In this document: positions 1-8,261 of the stretch, one piece after another
Numbering within the stretch: the stretch's first letter is position 1
Layout of the letters: each line of letters opens with the position of its first letter
Origin: Paenibacillus humicus NBRC 102415
GTDB lineage: Bacteria > Bacillota > Bacilli > Paenibacillales > Paenibacillaceae
NCBI RefSeq assembly: GCF_004000905.1
Contig: NZ_BIMD01000006.1
Coordinates: forward strand, 1 to 64,000
DNA length: 64,000 bases
Direction of reading: 5' to 3'
Notes under the pieces: model-generated
What the model was told of the DNA's origin: nothing
Database searches by the model: none
The model's input: only the letters and a program-made list of their open reading frames with translations
Translations under genes and position numbers: made by a program

Positions 1-31
1 CCGGCCTCTCCATAGAGGGCCGGCTTTTTGT
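1..31 (+). terminator. Intrinsic terminator of an upstream gene outside the window
   Basis: A GC-rich stem (CCGGCC-TCT pairing with AGA-GGCCGG, one bulge) is followed by TTTTT on the plus strand. No gene in this window feeds it from the left, so it probably ends a plus-strand transcript beginning before position 1. Confidence 0.6.
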
Positions 32-57
32 TGGGAAGGACAGGCTGAGGGGGAGTC

Positions 58-1407
58 TCAGGAAAGGCCGAGCGCGCAGCGTGCGGCATGGATGCCGCTG
101 GCCGCCGCCTGGGAGAGCGAATGGGTCGAGCCGGAGCAGTCTCCGATCGCATACAGCCCTTCGATTTCCGTCTGGAAGCGGCAGTCGACTGCCAGTCTGG
201 GAGCATAGAATTTGCCGTCTAGCGCATAGAGAAGCGTATCGCCGTCAAGACGTTCGCCGAGCAGCCGTTCCAGCGCGGACAGGAATTCCATGGCGGCTCG
301 AACATACAGCTCCGGCAGCTCCTCGGCCAGATTTCCCGGATCCGCCTCGATCGACGGCCTGATCCGGCTGGAGCGGATGCCTTCCGGGCTGGAGGAGCGC
401 CCGCGGCGGAGATCGTCCAGCCTTTGGACGGCCAGGCGATCCCCGCCACGGTTGACCTTCCCCAGCACTTGCCGGGCGCATGCATCGGCCTCCTGCAGGG
501 TTGGGAAGTGGCGCGGAACGAACAGGGTGAAGTTGAGGTTGGCGCTTTTGCTTCCTTGTTCCTTGAAGTTCTGGCCGTCGGCCATGACGAGGCCCTCCTG
601 ATGCTTGCGGATGATGCGGCCGCTTGGATTCATGCAATAGGTTGTCGCCGAGAAGCCGTCCCCGTCATAGCGCAGCTTGGTTTCGAACGTTTCCTCAAGG
701 ATGGAATCCAATTGCCCTCCCGCCATTTCCAGCCGGATGCCGAGATCCAGCCGGGTCTGCCTCGCTTCCAGGCCGAGCGTCGGAAGCAGTTGCTCCAGCC
801 AGCCGCTGCCGCTGCGTCCCGTGGCGAGAAACACCTTTTTCGACGGCAACGTCCGTCCATCCGAGAGGCGAAGGATGAAGCCTCCTGAATTCTTGTCCAG
901 CGAGACGACCTCGGTCCGGAAGCTGAAATCCGCCCATGCCGACAGAGCTTCATAGAAGCCGTCCAGCACTTGCCGCGACAAGCGGGTGCCCAAATGGCGG
1001 ACGGTCGAGCTGAGCAGCTTCAAGCCGCCGGCTTCCGCCCTGGCGGCAAGGCTGCTGCTGTGCGTCCGGTAAGGAACGGCTTCGGCGGCCCCGTACAGGC
1101 AGAGGATGCGGTCGGCCTCGTCCAGCCTTTCCATCGCGAGCCGTTCTCCGAGCAGCCCTTCCAGCTCGCCGCCGAAGTCGGTCGTGAAATTGTATTTTCC
1201 TTCGGACCGGCCAAGTCCGCCGAATCCGATGTAGGCTTCGCAGGCGTCGCACTGGCAGCTGCCTCCCTGCTCCAGCGGGCAGCTTCGTTCCCTCGGCGGC
1301 TTTCCTTTGTCCACCACCAGCACCTTGAGTCCAGGAGCGGCCTCCATCAGGGCGTGGGCGGCGAAGATGCCGGCGACTCCGGCGCCAATGATCGTGACAT
1401 CATACAT
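58..1407 (-). CDS. NAD(P)/FAD-dependent oxidoreductase (COG2509-like FAD dehydrogenase)
   Basis: A 449-residue flavoprotein. The N-terminus starts with the Rossmann FAD-binding pattern GAGVAGIFAA (residues 8-17), and the C-terminus has the second FAD contact, IGDCSGSTHSLSQAA, typical of HI0933/BaiN-like and COG2509 dehydrogenases. A cysteine-rich stretch (CPLEQGGSCQCDAC, near residues 43-56) follows the first Rossmann strand, as in COG2509. The ATG start has AAGGAGAG a suitable distance upstream on the minus strand. The substrate cannot be read from sequence. It stands alone, divergent from the Fur-box ABC exporter; the gap is about 190 bp, so shared iron regulation is possible but not shown. 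Confidence 0.8.
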   Translation of the reverse strand: MYDVTIIGAGVAGIFAAHALMEAAPGLKVLVVDKGKPPRERSCPLEQGGSCQCDACEAYIGFGGLGRSEGKYNFTTDFGGELEGLLGERLAMERLDEADRILCLYGAAEAVPYRTHSSSLAARAEAGGLKLLSSTVRHLGTRLSRQVLDGFYEALSAWADFSFRTEVVSLDKNSGGFILRLSDGRTLPSKKVFLATGRSGSGWLEQLLPTLGLEARQTRLDLGIRLEMAGGQLDSILEETFETKLRYDGDGFSATTYCMNPSGRIIRKHQEGLVMADGQNFKEQGSKSANLNFTLFVPRHFPTLQEADACARQVLGKVNRGGDRLAVQRLDDLRRGRSSSPEGIRSSRIRPSIEADPGNLAEELPELYVRAAMEFLSALERLLGERLDGDTLLYALDGKFYAPRLAVDCRFQTEIEGLYAIGDCSGSTHSLSQAAASGIHAARCALGLS

Positions 1408-1515
1408 GAATGAACGCTCTCCTTTATGCTTTCATTTTAGCATGGGAACAGGCCTTCGAACATGTTGCGGCGCCGGCGCGAGGGAGGGAAGGTTTGAATA
1501 AAGCCAAAAAAGGGT

Positions 1516-1545
1516 TTGACCCTGAGAATGACTATCAATTAGTAT
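1516..1545 (+). promoter_or_regulatory. Promoter with an embedded Fur-like box
   Basis: A -35 TTGACC (1516-1521) and a -10 TAGTAT (1540-1545) are separated by 18 bp. Between them, 1523-1537 reads TGAGAATGACTATCA, which matches the Fur 7-1-7 pattern (TGATAATNATTATCA) at all but two defined positions. A repressor bound there would block RNA polymerase, so the downstream exporter is predicted to be iron-repressed. Confidence 0.65.
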
Positions 1546-1595
1546 AGAGTTTATACAGAATTTTGTATCAAAACCAACCGGAAAAGAGTGAAGAC

Positions 1596-3314
1596 ATGCT
1601 CCGCCGATTTTTCTCTCATTACCGCCCGTTCCTGGGCCTCTTCATCCTTGACTTCACCTGCGCCGTCGTCGCGGGCCTGCTTGAGCTCGCATTTCCGGTC
1701 GCGGTCCAGCAGTTCATCAACAAGCTGCTGCCGGGCGGGGACTGGCAGCTGATCGTCTGGGCTTGCGTCGGCCTGCTGGCGATCTATGCGCTGAATACAG
1801 TGCTGAACTATGTCGTCAACTACTGGGGACATATGCTTGGCATCAACATCGAGACGGAGATGCGGCGCAAGCTGTTCGCGCATGTGCAGAAGCTGAGCTT
1901 CCGCTTCTTCGACAACAACAAGACCGGCCACCTCATCGGGAGAATGACCAACGACCTGACCGAGGTCGGCGAAGTCGCCCATCACGGTCCGGAGGATGTA
2001 TTCATCGCCGTCATGACGCTGCTGGGCTCGTTTGCCCTGATGGCCTACATCAATCTGGAGCTGGCGCTGCTCACGTTCGTCATCGTTCCGATCATGGCCT
2101 GGCTCGTTATCTTCTTCGGCCGCCGGATGGGCTCGACCTATGGCCGGATGTTCGGCAATGTCGGCAGCTTCAACGCCCGCATCGAGGACAATGTCGGCGG
2201 CATCCGCGTCGTGCAGTCTTTTGCCAACGAGGAGCATGAGAACAAGCTGTTCGCCGTCGACAACCAGAACTTCCGCACGACCAAGCTGATGGCCTACAAG
2301 ACGATGTCCAAGAGCATCAGCATCACGTACATGCTCATGCGCCTGATCACCATCTTCGTCATGATCGCGGGAGCCTGGTTCATGATCGAAGGGCGAATCA
2401 ACCTCGGCGACTTCATGGCGTTCATCCTGCTGTCGAACGTTTTCTTCAAGCCGATCGAGAAGATCAACGCCGTCATCGAGAGCTATCCGAAGGGAATCGC
2501 CGGCTTCAAGCGGTATTGCGAAATCATGGACACGGAACCCGATATCCAGGATAAGCCCGGCGCCGCCGAGCTGAAGAACGTCAGCGGCAGCATCGAATTC
2601 AGCCATGTCTCCTTCGGCTACGAGCCGGATCGTCCGATTCTGAACGATATCAGCCTCAGCATCAAGCCGGGAGAGACGGTCGCCTTTGTCGGTCCGTCCG
2701 GAGCCGGCAAGACGACGATCTGCAGCCTGCTGCCGCGTTTCTACGAGGTGGAAGGAGGCTCGATCAAGGTGGACGGCAAGGACATCCGGGACGTGAAGCT
2801 GGATTCGCTGCGCCGCCAGATCGGCATCGTGCAGCAGGACGTCTTCCTGTTCTCCGGCACGATCCGCGAGAATATCGCCTACGGCAACCTGCAGGCGAGC
2901 GAAGAGGAGATCTGGGAAGCGGCGCGCCGGGCGTCGCTGGACGAACTGATCCGCAGCATGCCGGAAGGGATGGATACCGTCATCGGCGAGCGCGGCGTGA
3001 AGCTGTCCGGCGGACAGAAGCAGCGCATGTCCATCGCGCGCATGTTCCTCAAAAATCCGCCGATCCTCATCCTGGACGAAGCGACGTCTGCTCTCGACAC
3101 CGAGACGGAGGCGGCCATCCAGGCCGCGCTGGCGGAGCTGTCCGTCGGACGCACGACGCTGGTCATCGCGCACCGGCTGAGCACGGTCCGCAATGCCGAC
3201 CGCATCGTCGTCGTGAGCAAGGACGGCATCGCGGAGCAGGGCAAGCATCAGGAGCTGATCGCCGCGGGCGGCATCTACAGCCGCCTGCATGTGGCCCAGG
3301 CGAGCCAAGCCTAA
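1596..3314 (+). CDS. ABC exporter, permease fused to ATPase (YwjA-like)
   Basis: A 572-residue half-size type-I exporter: six N-terminal membrane helices (about residues 15-300) followed by an ATPase domain with Walker A GPSGAGKTT, signature LSGGQKQR, Walker B ILILDEATSAL and H-loop IAHRLS. The start MLRRFFSHYRPF resembles B. subtilis YwjA, which as I recall is Fur-regulated, and a Fur-like box lies in the promoter here. The ATG at 1596 is preferred because homologues begin MLRRFF; an in-frame TTG at 1563 would add 11 residues. It would act as a homodimer in the membrane. The substrate is unknown; an iron-linked one is inferred only from the operator. No ywjB-like gene follows. Confidence 0.85.
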   Translation: MLRRFFSHYRPFLGLFILDFTCAVVAGLLELAFPVAVQQFINKLLPGGDWQLIVWACVGLLAIYALNTVLNYVVNYWGHMLGINIETEMRRKLFAHVQKLSFRFFDNNKTGHLIGRMTNDLTEVGEVAHHGPEDVFIAVMTLLGSFALMAYINLELALLTFVIVPIMAWLVIFFGRRMGSTYGRMFGNVGSFNARIEDNVGGIRVVQSFANEEHENKLFAVDNQNFRTTKLMAYKTMSKSISITYMLMRLITIFVMIAGAWFMIEGRINLGDFMAFILLSNVFFKPIEKINAVIESYPKGIAGFKRYCEIMDTEPDIQDKPGAAELKNVSGSIEFSHVSFGYEPDRPILNDISLSIKPGETVAFVGPSGAGKTTICSLLPRFYEVEGGSIKVDGKDIRDVKLDSLRRQIGIVQQDVFLFSGTIRENIAYGNLQASEEEIWEAARRASLDELIRSMPEGMDTVIGERGVKLSGGQKQRMSIARMFLKNPPILILDEATSALDTETEAAIQAALAELSVGRTTLVIAHRLSTVRNADRIVVVSKDGIAEQGKHQELIAAGGIYSRLHVAQASQA

Positions 3315-3573
3315 GGGGAAGCGGGCTGCTGCAGGGGAATCAAATTCCGCAAGCCGGATTCATGCAGATGCGCGAGCTTCCTCCCTGCAAGGCAGGCCTC
3401 TCTTATTGGATACTGGATGCAGCTCTGCGTTCCGTCTACAGGTAGAAACCGCCAGGCTGCCTGTTTTTATGTCAGTAGGGGAGCTGGCTGGCGGCGGCGC
3501 GCTGGAAAGGCCGCATCGCCGTCTTCAAGGTCCCGCATCCGGCCGGAAGAGGCTTTGGCCCGCATGGAAATGG

Positions 3574-3602
3574 TTGCTTCCCGTCCGATCGCTTCCTACA
3601 AT
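3574..3602 (+). promoter_or_regulatory. Possible promoter in the 317-bp gap before the hydroxyacid dehydrogenase
   Basis: TTGCTT (3574-3579) and TACAAT (3597-3602) are 17 bp apart, 30 bp before the gene start. The -10 is good, the -35 weak. The rest of 3315-3631 shows no gene; around 3395-3470 two GGCAGG/CTGCC segments could pair over a long loop ahead of TTTTT, a doubtful terminator for the ABC exporter. Confidence 0.35.
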
Positions 3603-3631
3603 GAAAAGGACGACAAGGGAGGCGACGATCC

Positions 3632-4603
3632 ATGAAAGCGAACTGCACGATTCTCGACGATTATCAGGAAGCGGCTTTGAACTATGGGGATTGGGGCCGC
3701 CTGGAAGACAAGCTCGAGCTGTCGGTGCTGACAGAGCATTATGACAGCGAGGACGAGCTGGCGGAGATGCTGAAGGACGAGGAGATTCTTGTCATCATGC
3801 GGGAGAGGACGCCGTTCCGGGAATCGCTGCTGGCCCGGCTGCCGAAGCTGAGGCTGCTCGTGACGACCGGCATGCGCAACGCTTCCGTGGACCTGGACGC
3901 GGCGCAGCGGCTCGGCATCGCGGTCAGCGGCACGCGCGGCAGCTCGGAGGCGCCGATCGAGCTGACCTGGGCGCTGCTGCTCGGCCTGGCGCGGCATGTC
4001 CGCGTCGAGACCGACTCCTTCCGCAGCGGCGGACCTTGGCAGAGCACCGTCGGCAGCGACCTGAACGGCCGCACCCTCGGCCTGCTCGGGCTGGGGAGGA
4101 TCGGAACCCGCGTAGCCGAGATCGGGCGGGCATTCGGAATGAATATTCTGGCGTGGAGCCAGAACCTGACCGAGGAGCGGGCGGCTCAGGCAGGCGTCCG
4201 TCTGGCGGCTTCCAAGGAAGCCCTGCTGGCGGAGAGCGATTATGTGTCCGTGCATCTCGTTCTGAGCGGCAGGACCCGCGGCTTGCTGGGCCCGGAGGAG
4301 CTGGCGCTCATGAAGCCGACCGCCTTCCTGATCAATACGTCTCGGGCGGGCATCGTCGACCAGGAGGCGCTGATGTCTGCCTTGAAGGAAGAGAGGATCG
4401 CAGGCGCGGGGCTTGACGTCTTCGACGTCGAGCCGCTGCCGGAGGACCATCCTTACCGGACGCTGCCGAACGTGCTGGCGACGCCGCATATCGGCTACGT
4501 GACGGAGAGCAACTACCGGCTCTACTTCGAGGATGCGGTGGAGGACATCGAGGCTTATTTGGCGGGCCGTCCGATTCGTCCGGTTCAGCCCTACAAGGGC
4601 TGA
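3632..4603 (+). CDS. D-2-hydroxyacid dehydrogenase, NAD-dependent
   Basis: A 323-residue protein of the D-isomer-specific 2-hydroxyacid dehydrogenase family. It shows the cofactor motif LGLLGLGRIGTRVAEIG (about residues 150-166), the conserved INTSRAGIVDQEAL segment, a GAGLDVFDVEPLP segment with the catalytic Glu region, and TPHIGYVT with the catalytic His. GAGGCGACG precedes the ATG. Family members reduce or oxidise 2-keto/2-hydroxy acids or act as phosphoglycerate dehydrogenases; the length lacks the C-terminal ACT domain of SerA, so a serine-pathway role is unlikely. The gene stands alone and is closed by a strong terminator. Confidence 0.85.
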   Translation: MKANCTILDDYQEAALNYGDWGRLEDKLELSVLTEHYDSEDELAEMLKDEEILVIMRERTPFRESLLARLPKLRLLVTTGMRNASVDLDAAQRLGIAVSGTRGSSEAPIELTWALLLGLARHVRVETDSFRSGGPWQSTVGSDLNGRTLGLLGLGRIGTRVAEIGRAFGMNILAWSQNLTEERAAQAGVRLAASKEALLAESDYVSVHLVLSGRTRGLLGPEELALMKPTAFLINTSRAGIVDQEALMSALKEERIAGAGLDVFDVEPLPEDHPYRTLPNVLATPHIGYVTESNYRLYFEDAVEDIEAYLAGRPIRPVQPYKG

Positions 4604-4751
4604 TGAGACCGGGCATGCCGTGCAAGCGTGGCGGCAGGCGGGATTTGCAGCAAGCATTCGGCATCCGGCATGAAGCCGGACGGCATGAATAAACATGCGT
4701 CGCCAAGGCTCTGAACGTGTTTCCGCCGGAACGAGAAATTGCATGGCCTAT

Positions 4752-4805
4752 CAAGCTGTCTGTGATCCGCCCCGGGCGGATCAAGACAGCTTGTTTCTTT
4801 TTTTA
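4752..4805 (+). terminator. Strong intrinsic terminator
   Basis: CAAGCTGTCT and its complement AGACAGCTTG enclose an inner GATCCGCC/GGGCGGATC stem, followed by TTTCTTTTTTT. It separates the hydroxyacid dehydrogenase from the ytrA-type operon. The preceding gap 4604-4751 shows nothing else. Confidence 0.9.
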
Positions 4806-4813
4806 GGAAACGA

Positions 4814-4876
4814 TTGACATTTCTAGTGTATGATGCGCATAATACACTTATCGAGTGTATGAACTACATAGTACAC
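4814..4876 (+). promoter_or_regulatory. Promoter with two GTGTA-N12-TACAC operators
   Basis: TTGACA (4814-4819) and CATAAT (4838-4843, spacing 18) form the promoter. A near-perfect 24-bp palindrome at 4825-4848 (AGTGTA...TACACT) covers the spacer and -10. A second copy of the same pattern, GTGTA at 4855-4859 and TACAC at 4872-4876, lies just downstream with identical 12-bp spacing. The design resembles operators of YtrA-type GntR repressors and predicts autoregulation by the next gene. Confidence 0.75.
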
Positions 4877-4895
4877 ACACGAACCGAGGTGCGAG

Positions 4896-5330
4896 ATGGC
4901 AGGCGAAGAGGAGTGGCCGGAAGCGGCATTCAACAGCAGGGATCCGGTTTATTTGCAGGTAGTCAAGCAATTCAAGGAAATGATCGCGACCGGGCGGCTG
5001 CGCGGCGGCCAGACCGTTCCTTCGCGCAGGGAGCTCGCCTCCCGCATGAAGATCAACCCCAATACAGCCCAGAAAGCGTACAAGGAAATGGAGGATCAGA
5101 ACTTGATCGTGACCGAAGGAAATTCGCCGAGCCATATTACGACGGACGCCGACGTGCTGAGGAAGATCCGCTCCGAGCTGCTCGGCGAGGCGGTGGAGGC
5201 GTTCGTGGAGTCGGTCCGCAGGCTGGAAGCGCCCGTGGAGGAATTGGTGGAGCTGGTCCGGGAGAAATATGGAAGGCCTTCCGCTGCCGCCGACAACAAT
5301 CATGATGGAGCAGGAGGGGGCCAGCGATGA
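4896..5330 (+). CDS. GntR-family transcriptional regulator, YtrA subfamily
   Basis: A 144-residue regulator: an N-terminal winged helix (about residues 15-80, with VYLQVVKQFKEMIATGRL, the SRRELASRMKINPNTAQKAY recognition region and a wing ending at VTEG) and only a short helical C-terminal tail. This short form with a GntR DNA-binding domain is the YtrA type, which usually represses an adjoining ABC operon. GAGGTG precedes the ATG at the right distance. The stop overlaps the start of the ATPase gene by 4 bp. Two inverted repeats in its own promoter are its likely binding sites. The inducer is unknown; YtrA relatives respond to cell-envelope stress. Confidence 0.85.
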   Translation: MAGEEEWPEAAFNSRDPVYLQVVKQFKEMIATGRLRGGQTVPSRRELASRMKINPNTAQKAYKEMEDQNLIVTEGNSPSHITTDADVLRKIRSELLGEAVEAFVESVRRLEAPVEELVELVREKYGRPSAAADNNHDGAGGGQR

Positions 5331-6016
5331 TCGAGGTCAGCGACATCCGCAAGCGGTACCGCCGCAAAAATGTTTTGAACGGGATTTCGTTCAAGGCGGA
5401 GAAAGGTCGGATCACCAGTCTCATCGGTCTGAACGGCGCCGGCAAATCGACGATTCTGAAGGCGATTATGGGACTTACGCCGGTTGATGGCGGAAGCATC
5501 CGCATCGGCGGCCAGCCTCTTTCCCCGGAGATCTACCATACGATTGCTTTTGTCCCCGATCGGCTCACGCTGCCGGGTTCCATGAAGCTGCGGGACGGCT
5601 TGCAGCTGATGTCGGATTTCTATCCCCGCTGGAATGCCGAAAAAGCCGAGGATTTGATGAGCTTCTTCCGCCTCGAGCGCGGAGAGCGGATCGGCCGGCT
5701 GTCGAAGGGGACAGCGGCCAAGTTCAACCTCGTGCTCGGCATGGCGCAGGACGTCGACTACGTGCTGATGGACGAGCCGTTCTCCGGCATCGACCTGTTC
5801 AGCCGCGAGAGGATTGCCGAGGTATTCACGAGCCAGCTGGTCGAGGATCGCGGAGTGCTCATAACGACGCATGAGATCGGCGACATCGAGCATCTCGTCG
5901 ATCGGGCGGTGATGCTGGATCAGGGTCATGTGATCCGCGACTTCGACTGCGAGGAGATGCGCAGCGATCACGGCAAGTCGATCATCGACGTCATGAGGGA
6001 GGTATATCGGACTTGA
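5327..6016 (+). CDS. ABC transporter ATP-binding protein of the ytrA-type operon
   Basis: A 229-residue ATPase with Walker A GLNGAGKST (about residues 33-41), Walker B VDYVLMDEPFSG and the H-loop region TTHEIGD. The signature is degenerate: LSKGTAAKF replaces LSGGQ, as in many YtrB/YhcH-type ATPases. It overlaps the regulator by 4 bp and the next gene by 4 bp, so the three are translationally coupled. It should pair with the membrane protein downstream. The direction and substrate of transport cannot be read from sequence. Confidence 0.85.
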   Translation: MIEVSDIRKRYRRKNVLNGISFKAEKGRITSLIGLNGAGKSTILKAIMGLTPVDGGSIRIGGQPLSPEIYHTIAFVPDRLTLPGSMKLRDGLQLMSDFYPRWNAEKAEDLMSFFRLERGERIGRLSKGTAAKFNLVLGMAQDVDYVLMDEPFSGIDLFSRERIAEVFTSQLVEDRGVLITTHEIGDIEHLVDRAVMLDQGHVIRDFDCEEMRSDHGKSIIDVMREVYRT

Positions 6017-6846
6017 AAACGTATTTGAAGCTGGTGCATTTGGAAATCTACCGCTTCCGCCTTGTGCTTCTCGGGCTGATGGCCATGACGTCCGCCATCC
6101 AGCTGATCGGCTTGCAGCTGGCGATGAGGGATCGGCTTCAAGCCATTCGCGGGCAATTGACCCGCGAAGGATTGTCTCTGGCCCAATATGCGGAGAGATA
6201 CAACGGTATTCCGCTGGGCGAGATTTGGTCTCATAGAGAGAGCTGGATGACATTCCCGATCGTGATCTGCATCGGCGGGATCGGATTGTATATTTTCCTC
6301 ATCTGGTACAGGGACTGGTTTGGCAGGTCGGCTTTTGTCTATCGGCTGCTGATGCTGCCGCATTCGAGATTCCTCCTGTATGTGTCCAAATTCACAGCGC
6401 TGATGACGTTCGTGTTCAGCCTGTTCGCCCTGCAGATAGGCATCGTAGCCGTTCAGATGACGATGTACCGGCTGCGTATGCCCGACGAGCTGCGCGTTCC
6501 GCGAACTCTGGTCGATACGATTCGAGGCATGGATCTCGTCCTCTTCATTCCGGTGCGCCTGCATGAATTTCTGCTGGTCTACGGATTCGGATCGGTATTC
6601 GTGCTCTTGCTGTTCACGACCATTCTTATGGAGAGAAGCTATCGGTTCAAAGGATTGCTTGCCGGATTGGCCTACACGGCAGGGACGTTGATGCTGGTCG
6701 CATGGATGTGGGCCCAAGCGGAAAGAGGGACGGCCTTGCTGTATCCTTCCGAGCTGCTGGCGGCTGCAATCGCACTCATGCTGCTCAATGCGGCGCTGTC
6801 GCTGTGGCTAGGCAGATGGCTGCTCCGCACCAAAGTCGCGGCCTAA
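6013..6846 (+). CDS. ABC-2-like membrane protein of the ytrA-type operon
   Basis: A 277-residue protein with about six hydrophobic segments: near residues 15-33, 78-95, 120-145, 190-206, 215-235 and 240-262. It starts with TTG overlapping the stop of the ATPase gene. There is no strong family motif, but position and topology fit the permease partner of the preceding ATPase. Basic residues around 100-112 (RDWFGRSAFVYRLL) match the cytoplasmic coupling regions of ABC-2 permeases. Function is inferred from context. Confidence 0.7.
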   Translation: MKTYLKLVHLEIYRFRLVLLGLMAMTSAIQLIGLQLAMRDRLQAIRGQLTREGLSLAQYAERYNGIPLGEIWSHRESWMTFPIVICIGGIGLYIFLIWYRDWFGRSAFVYRLLMLPHSRFLLYVSKFTALMTFVFSLFALQIGIVAVQMTMYRLRMPDELRVPRTLVDTIRGMDLVLFIPVRLHEFLLVYGFGSVFVLLLFTTILMERSYRFKGLLAGLAYTAGTLMLVAWMWAQAERGTALLYPSELLAAAIALMLLNAALSLWLGRWLLRTKVAA

Positions 6847-6855
6847 GGAGGAACT

Positions 6856-8061
6856 ATGAGAAGAAGATACGGATACAGCATCGGGCTTGCTGTCCTAAGC
6901 GCCGCCGTCCTGGCCGCTTATGCGGGAGCCGCCGGCTCCGACAGCAATCCCCCATACAAGCTCGTTACACTGGAAGGAAGCACGGAGGCGATGAAAGGCT
7001 TCGTCTTGGAAGGACTCGGTTCCCGCTTGTCGGCGGACGGACGCAGGGAAAGGACGGGAAGCCTGTTTTTATCCGCTCCCTTCGACGATCTGATCCAGCC
7101 TGACCGCTATTCTTCCGAGCGGAACCAGCTCATTATCGCCCATCGTTCCTTCATGCGCGGGCATCGGCAGGATGAGTCGTTCTACCGGGACGGGAATTTC
7201 GTCATCGGTGCCGATATGGACGACAGCCTTTCGTCCGTCAAGATTCGTATTCTGGATCTTGCCGGTTCCGGCAGCAAGGAATTCACCGTGCCCGTTCGGG
7301 CGAATGCTGCGAAGGCGGACAATCCCCTTTACCAGGACAAGACCGTTCTGGACATCCAGCGGATAGAAAACCGCATCCACCTGCTGGTGCGCGGACAGCA
7401 TGACAGCCCGGGCAATGGCCCGGCGATCTGGACTTTTACGGATTATATCGTCGACAAGGAGAGCGGGGAGCTGCTGCAGGCGGAGGAAATTTACCAAACG
7501 GTTCCGGATCCCGACCCTTATACGGAGACTTCGGTCGAGCTGATCGCCGAGGTGCGGGAGCTTGAGCCCTCTTCTTCCGTGATGCTCAATGTGAAGACGA
7601 TCAAGCGCAAGGGTCCGGATGCCGCTAGGTCCGAACAGGATCTGGTTTTGAAAGATTGGCGCATCATCGGCTACGATTACGCCAGCGGCGATACCTGGGA
7701 TCTGCCCAAGGCGGGAATGGATCGGCTCAAGCAAGGGCTTGCGCCGAGGCTGCACGAAGGAAAGCTCTATGCATTCAACGAGCGGAATGCCGAGCCGCTC
7801 ATTCATGTCCTCGACACCCGGACGGGAGAGCCGTTGGCAGAGCCTTTGAAGCTTGATCGTAGCGGCAGCGCGGGATTGCGCAGCATCCGGCTCGAGAAGG
7901 GATTGATATACGACAACCTGATCCTGAATAAAATACCTACCGTCGTGGTCTACGAGGAGAAGACGCGCAAGGTTGTATACCGCGGCGCCGTAGAGCGGAC
8001 GGACAGCGATTCGCAGAGTGTGGACTACCAGTATTTCCAGTTCAACTACTACGGGGAATGA
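6856..8061 (+). CDS. Exported hypothetical protein, last gene of the ytrA-type operon
   Basis: A 401-residue protein that I do not recognise. The N-terminus RRRYGYSIGLAVLSAAVLAAYAG is a basic region plus one hydrophobic segment, i.e. a signal peptide or membrane anchor without a clear lipobox cysteine. The remainder is soluble, strand-rich and without an obvious motif; the repeated strand-and-turn pattern could be a propeller-like fold, which is a guess. AAGGAGGAAC precedes the ATG 10 bp after the permease, so it belongs to the operon. Context suggests an extracytoplasmic sensor or accessory protein of the transporter. Confidence 0.65.
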   Translation: MRRRYGYSIGLAVLSAAVLAAYAGAAGSDSNPPYKLVTLEGSTEAMKGFVLEGLGSRLSADGRRERTGSLFLSAPFDDLIQPDRYSSERNQLIIAHRSFMRGHRQDESFYRDGNFVIGADMDDSLSSVKIRILDLAGSGSKEFTVPVRANAAKADNPLYQDKTVLDIQRIENRIHLLVRGQHDSPGNGPAIWTFTDYIVDKESGELLQAEEIYQTVPDPDPYTETSVELIAEVRELEPSSSVMLNVKTIKRKGPDAARSEQDLVLKDWRIIGYDYASGDTWDLPKAGMDRLKQGLAPRLHEGKLYAFNERNAEPLIHVLDTRTGEPLAEPLKLDRSGSAGLRSIRLEKGLIYDNLILNKIPTVVVYEEKTRKVVYRGAVERTDSDSQSVDYQYFQFNYYGE

Positions 8062-8261
8062 CTCCCGTTTTCCTTATTTGCCGAGGCCAAGCGCCGAGGC
8101 TTTTTTTTCGTCGAATTACTGCTCGGCAATTCCACGCCGCCAGTCGTTTGGATGCGTTTCCAGGCTTCTGGCGGCTCTGTCGGACGGTGTCGGAACAGGA
8201 ATAAAAATGAAGCCCGAGGAGATAATGCTTATTAATGTTTCTCCTTGGGAGGTAGTCACAA

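Noticed and set aside
8075-8110. Terminator-like element after the ytrA-type operon (GCCGAGGC twice, then eight Ts)
   Set aside because: The two copies are direct, not inverted, so they cannot form the stem; only a 3-bp GGC/GCC pair is possible. The U tract may still aid termination.
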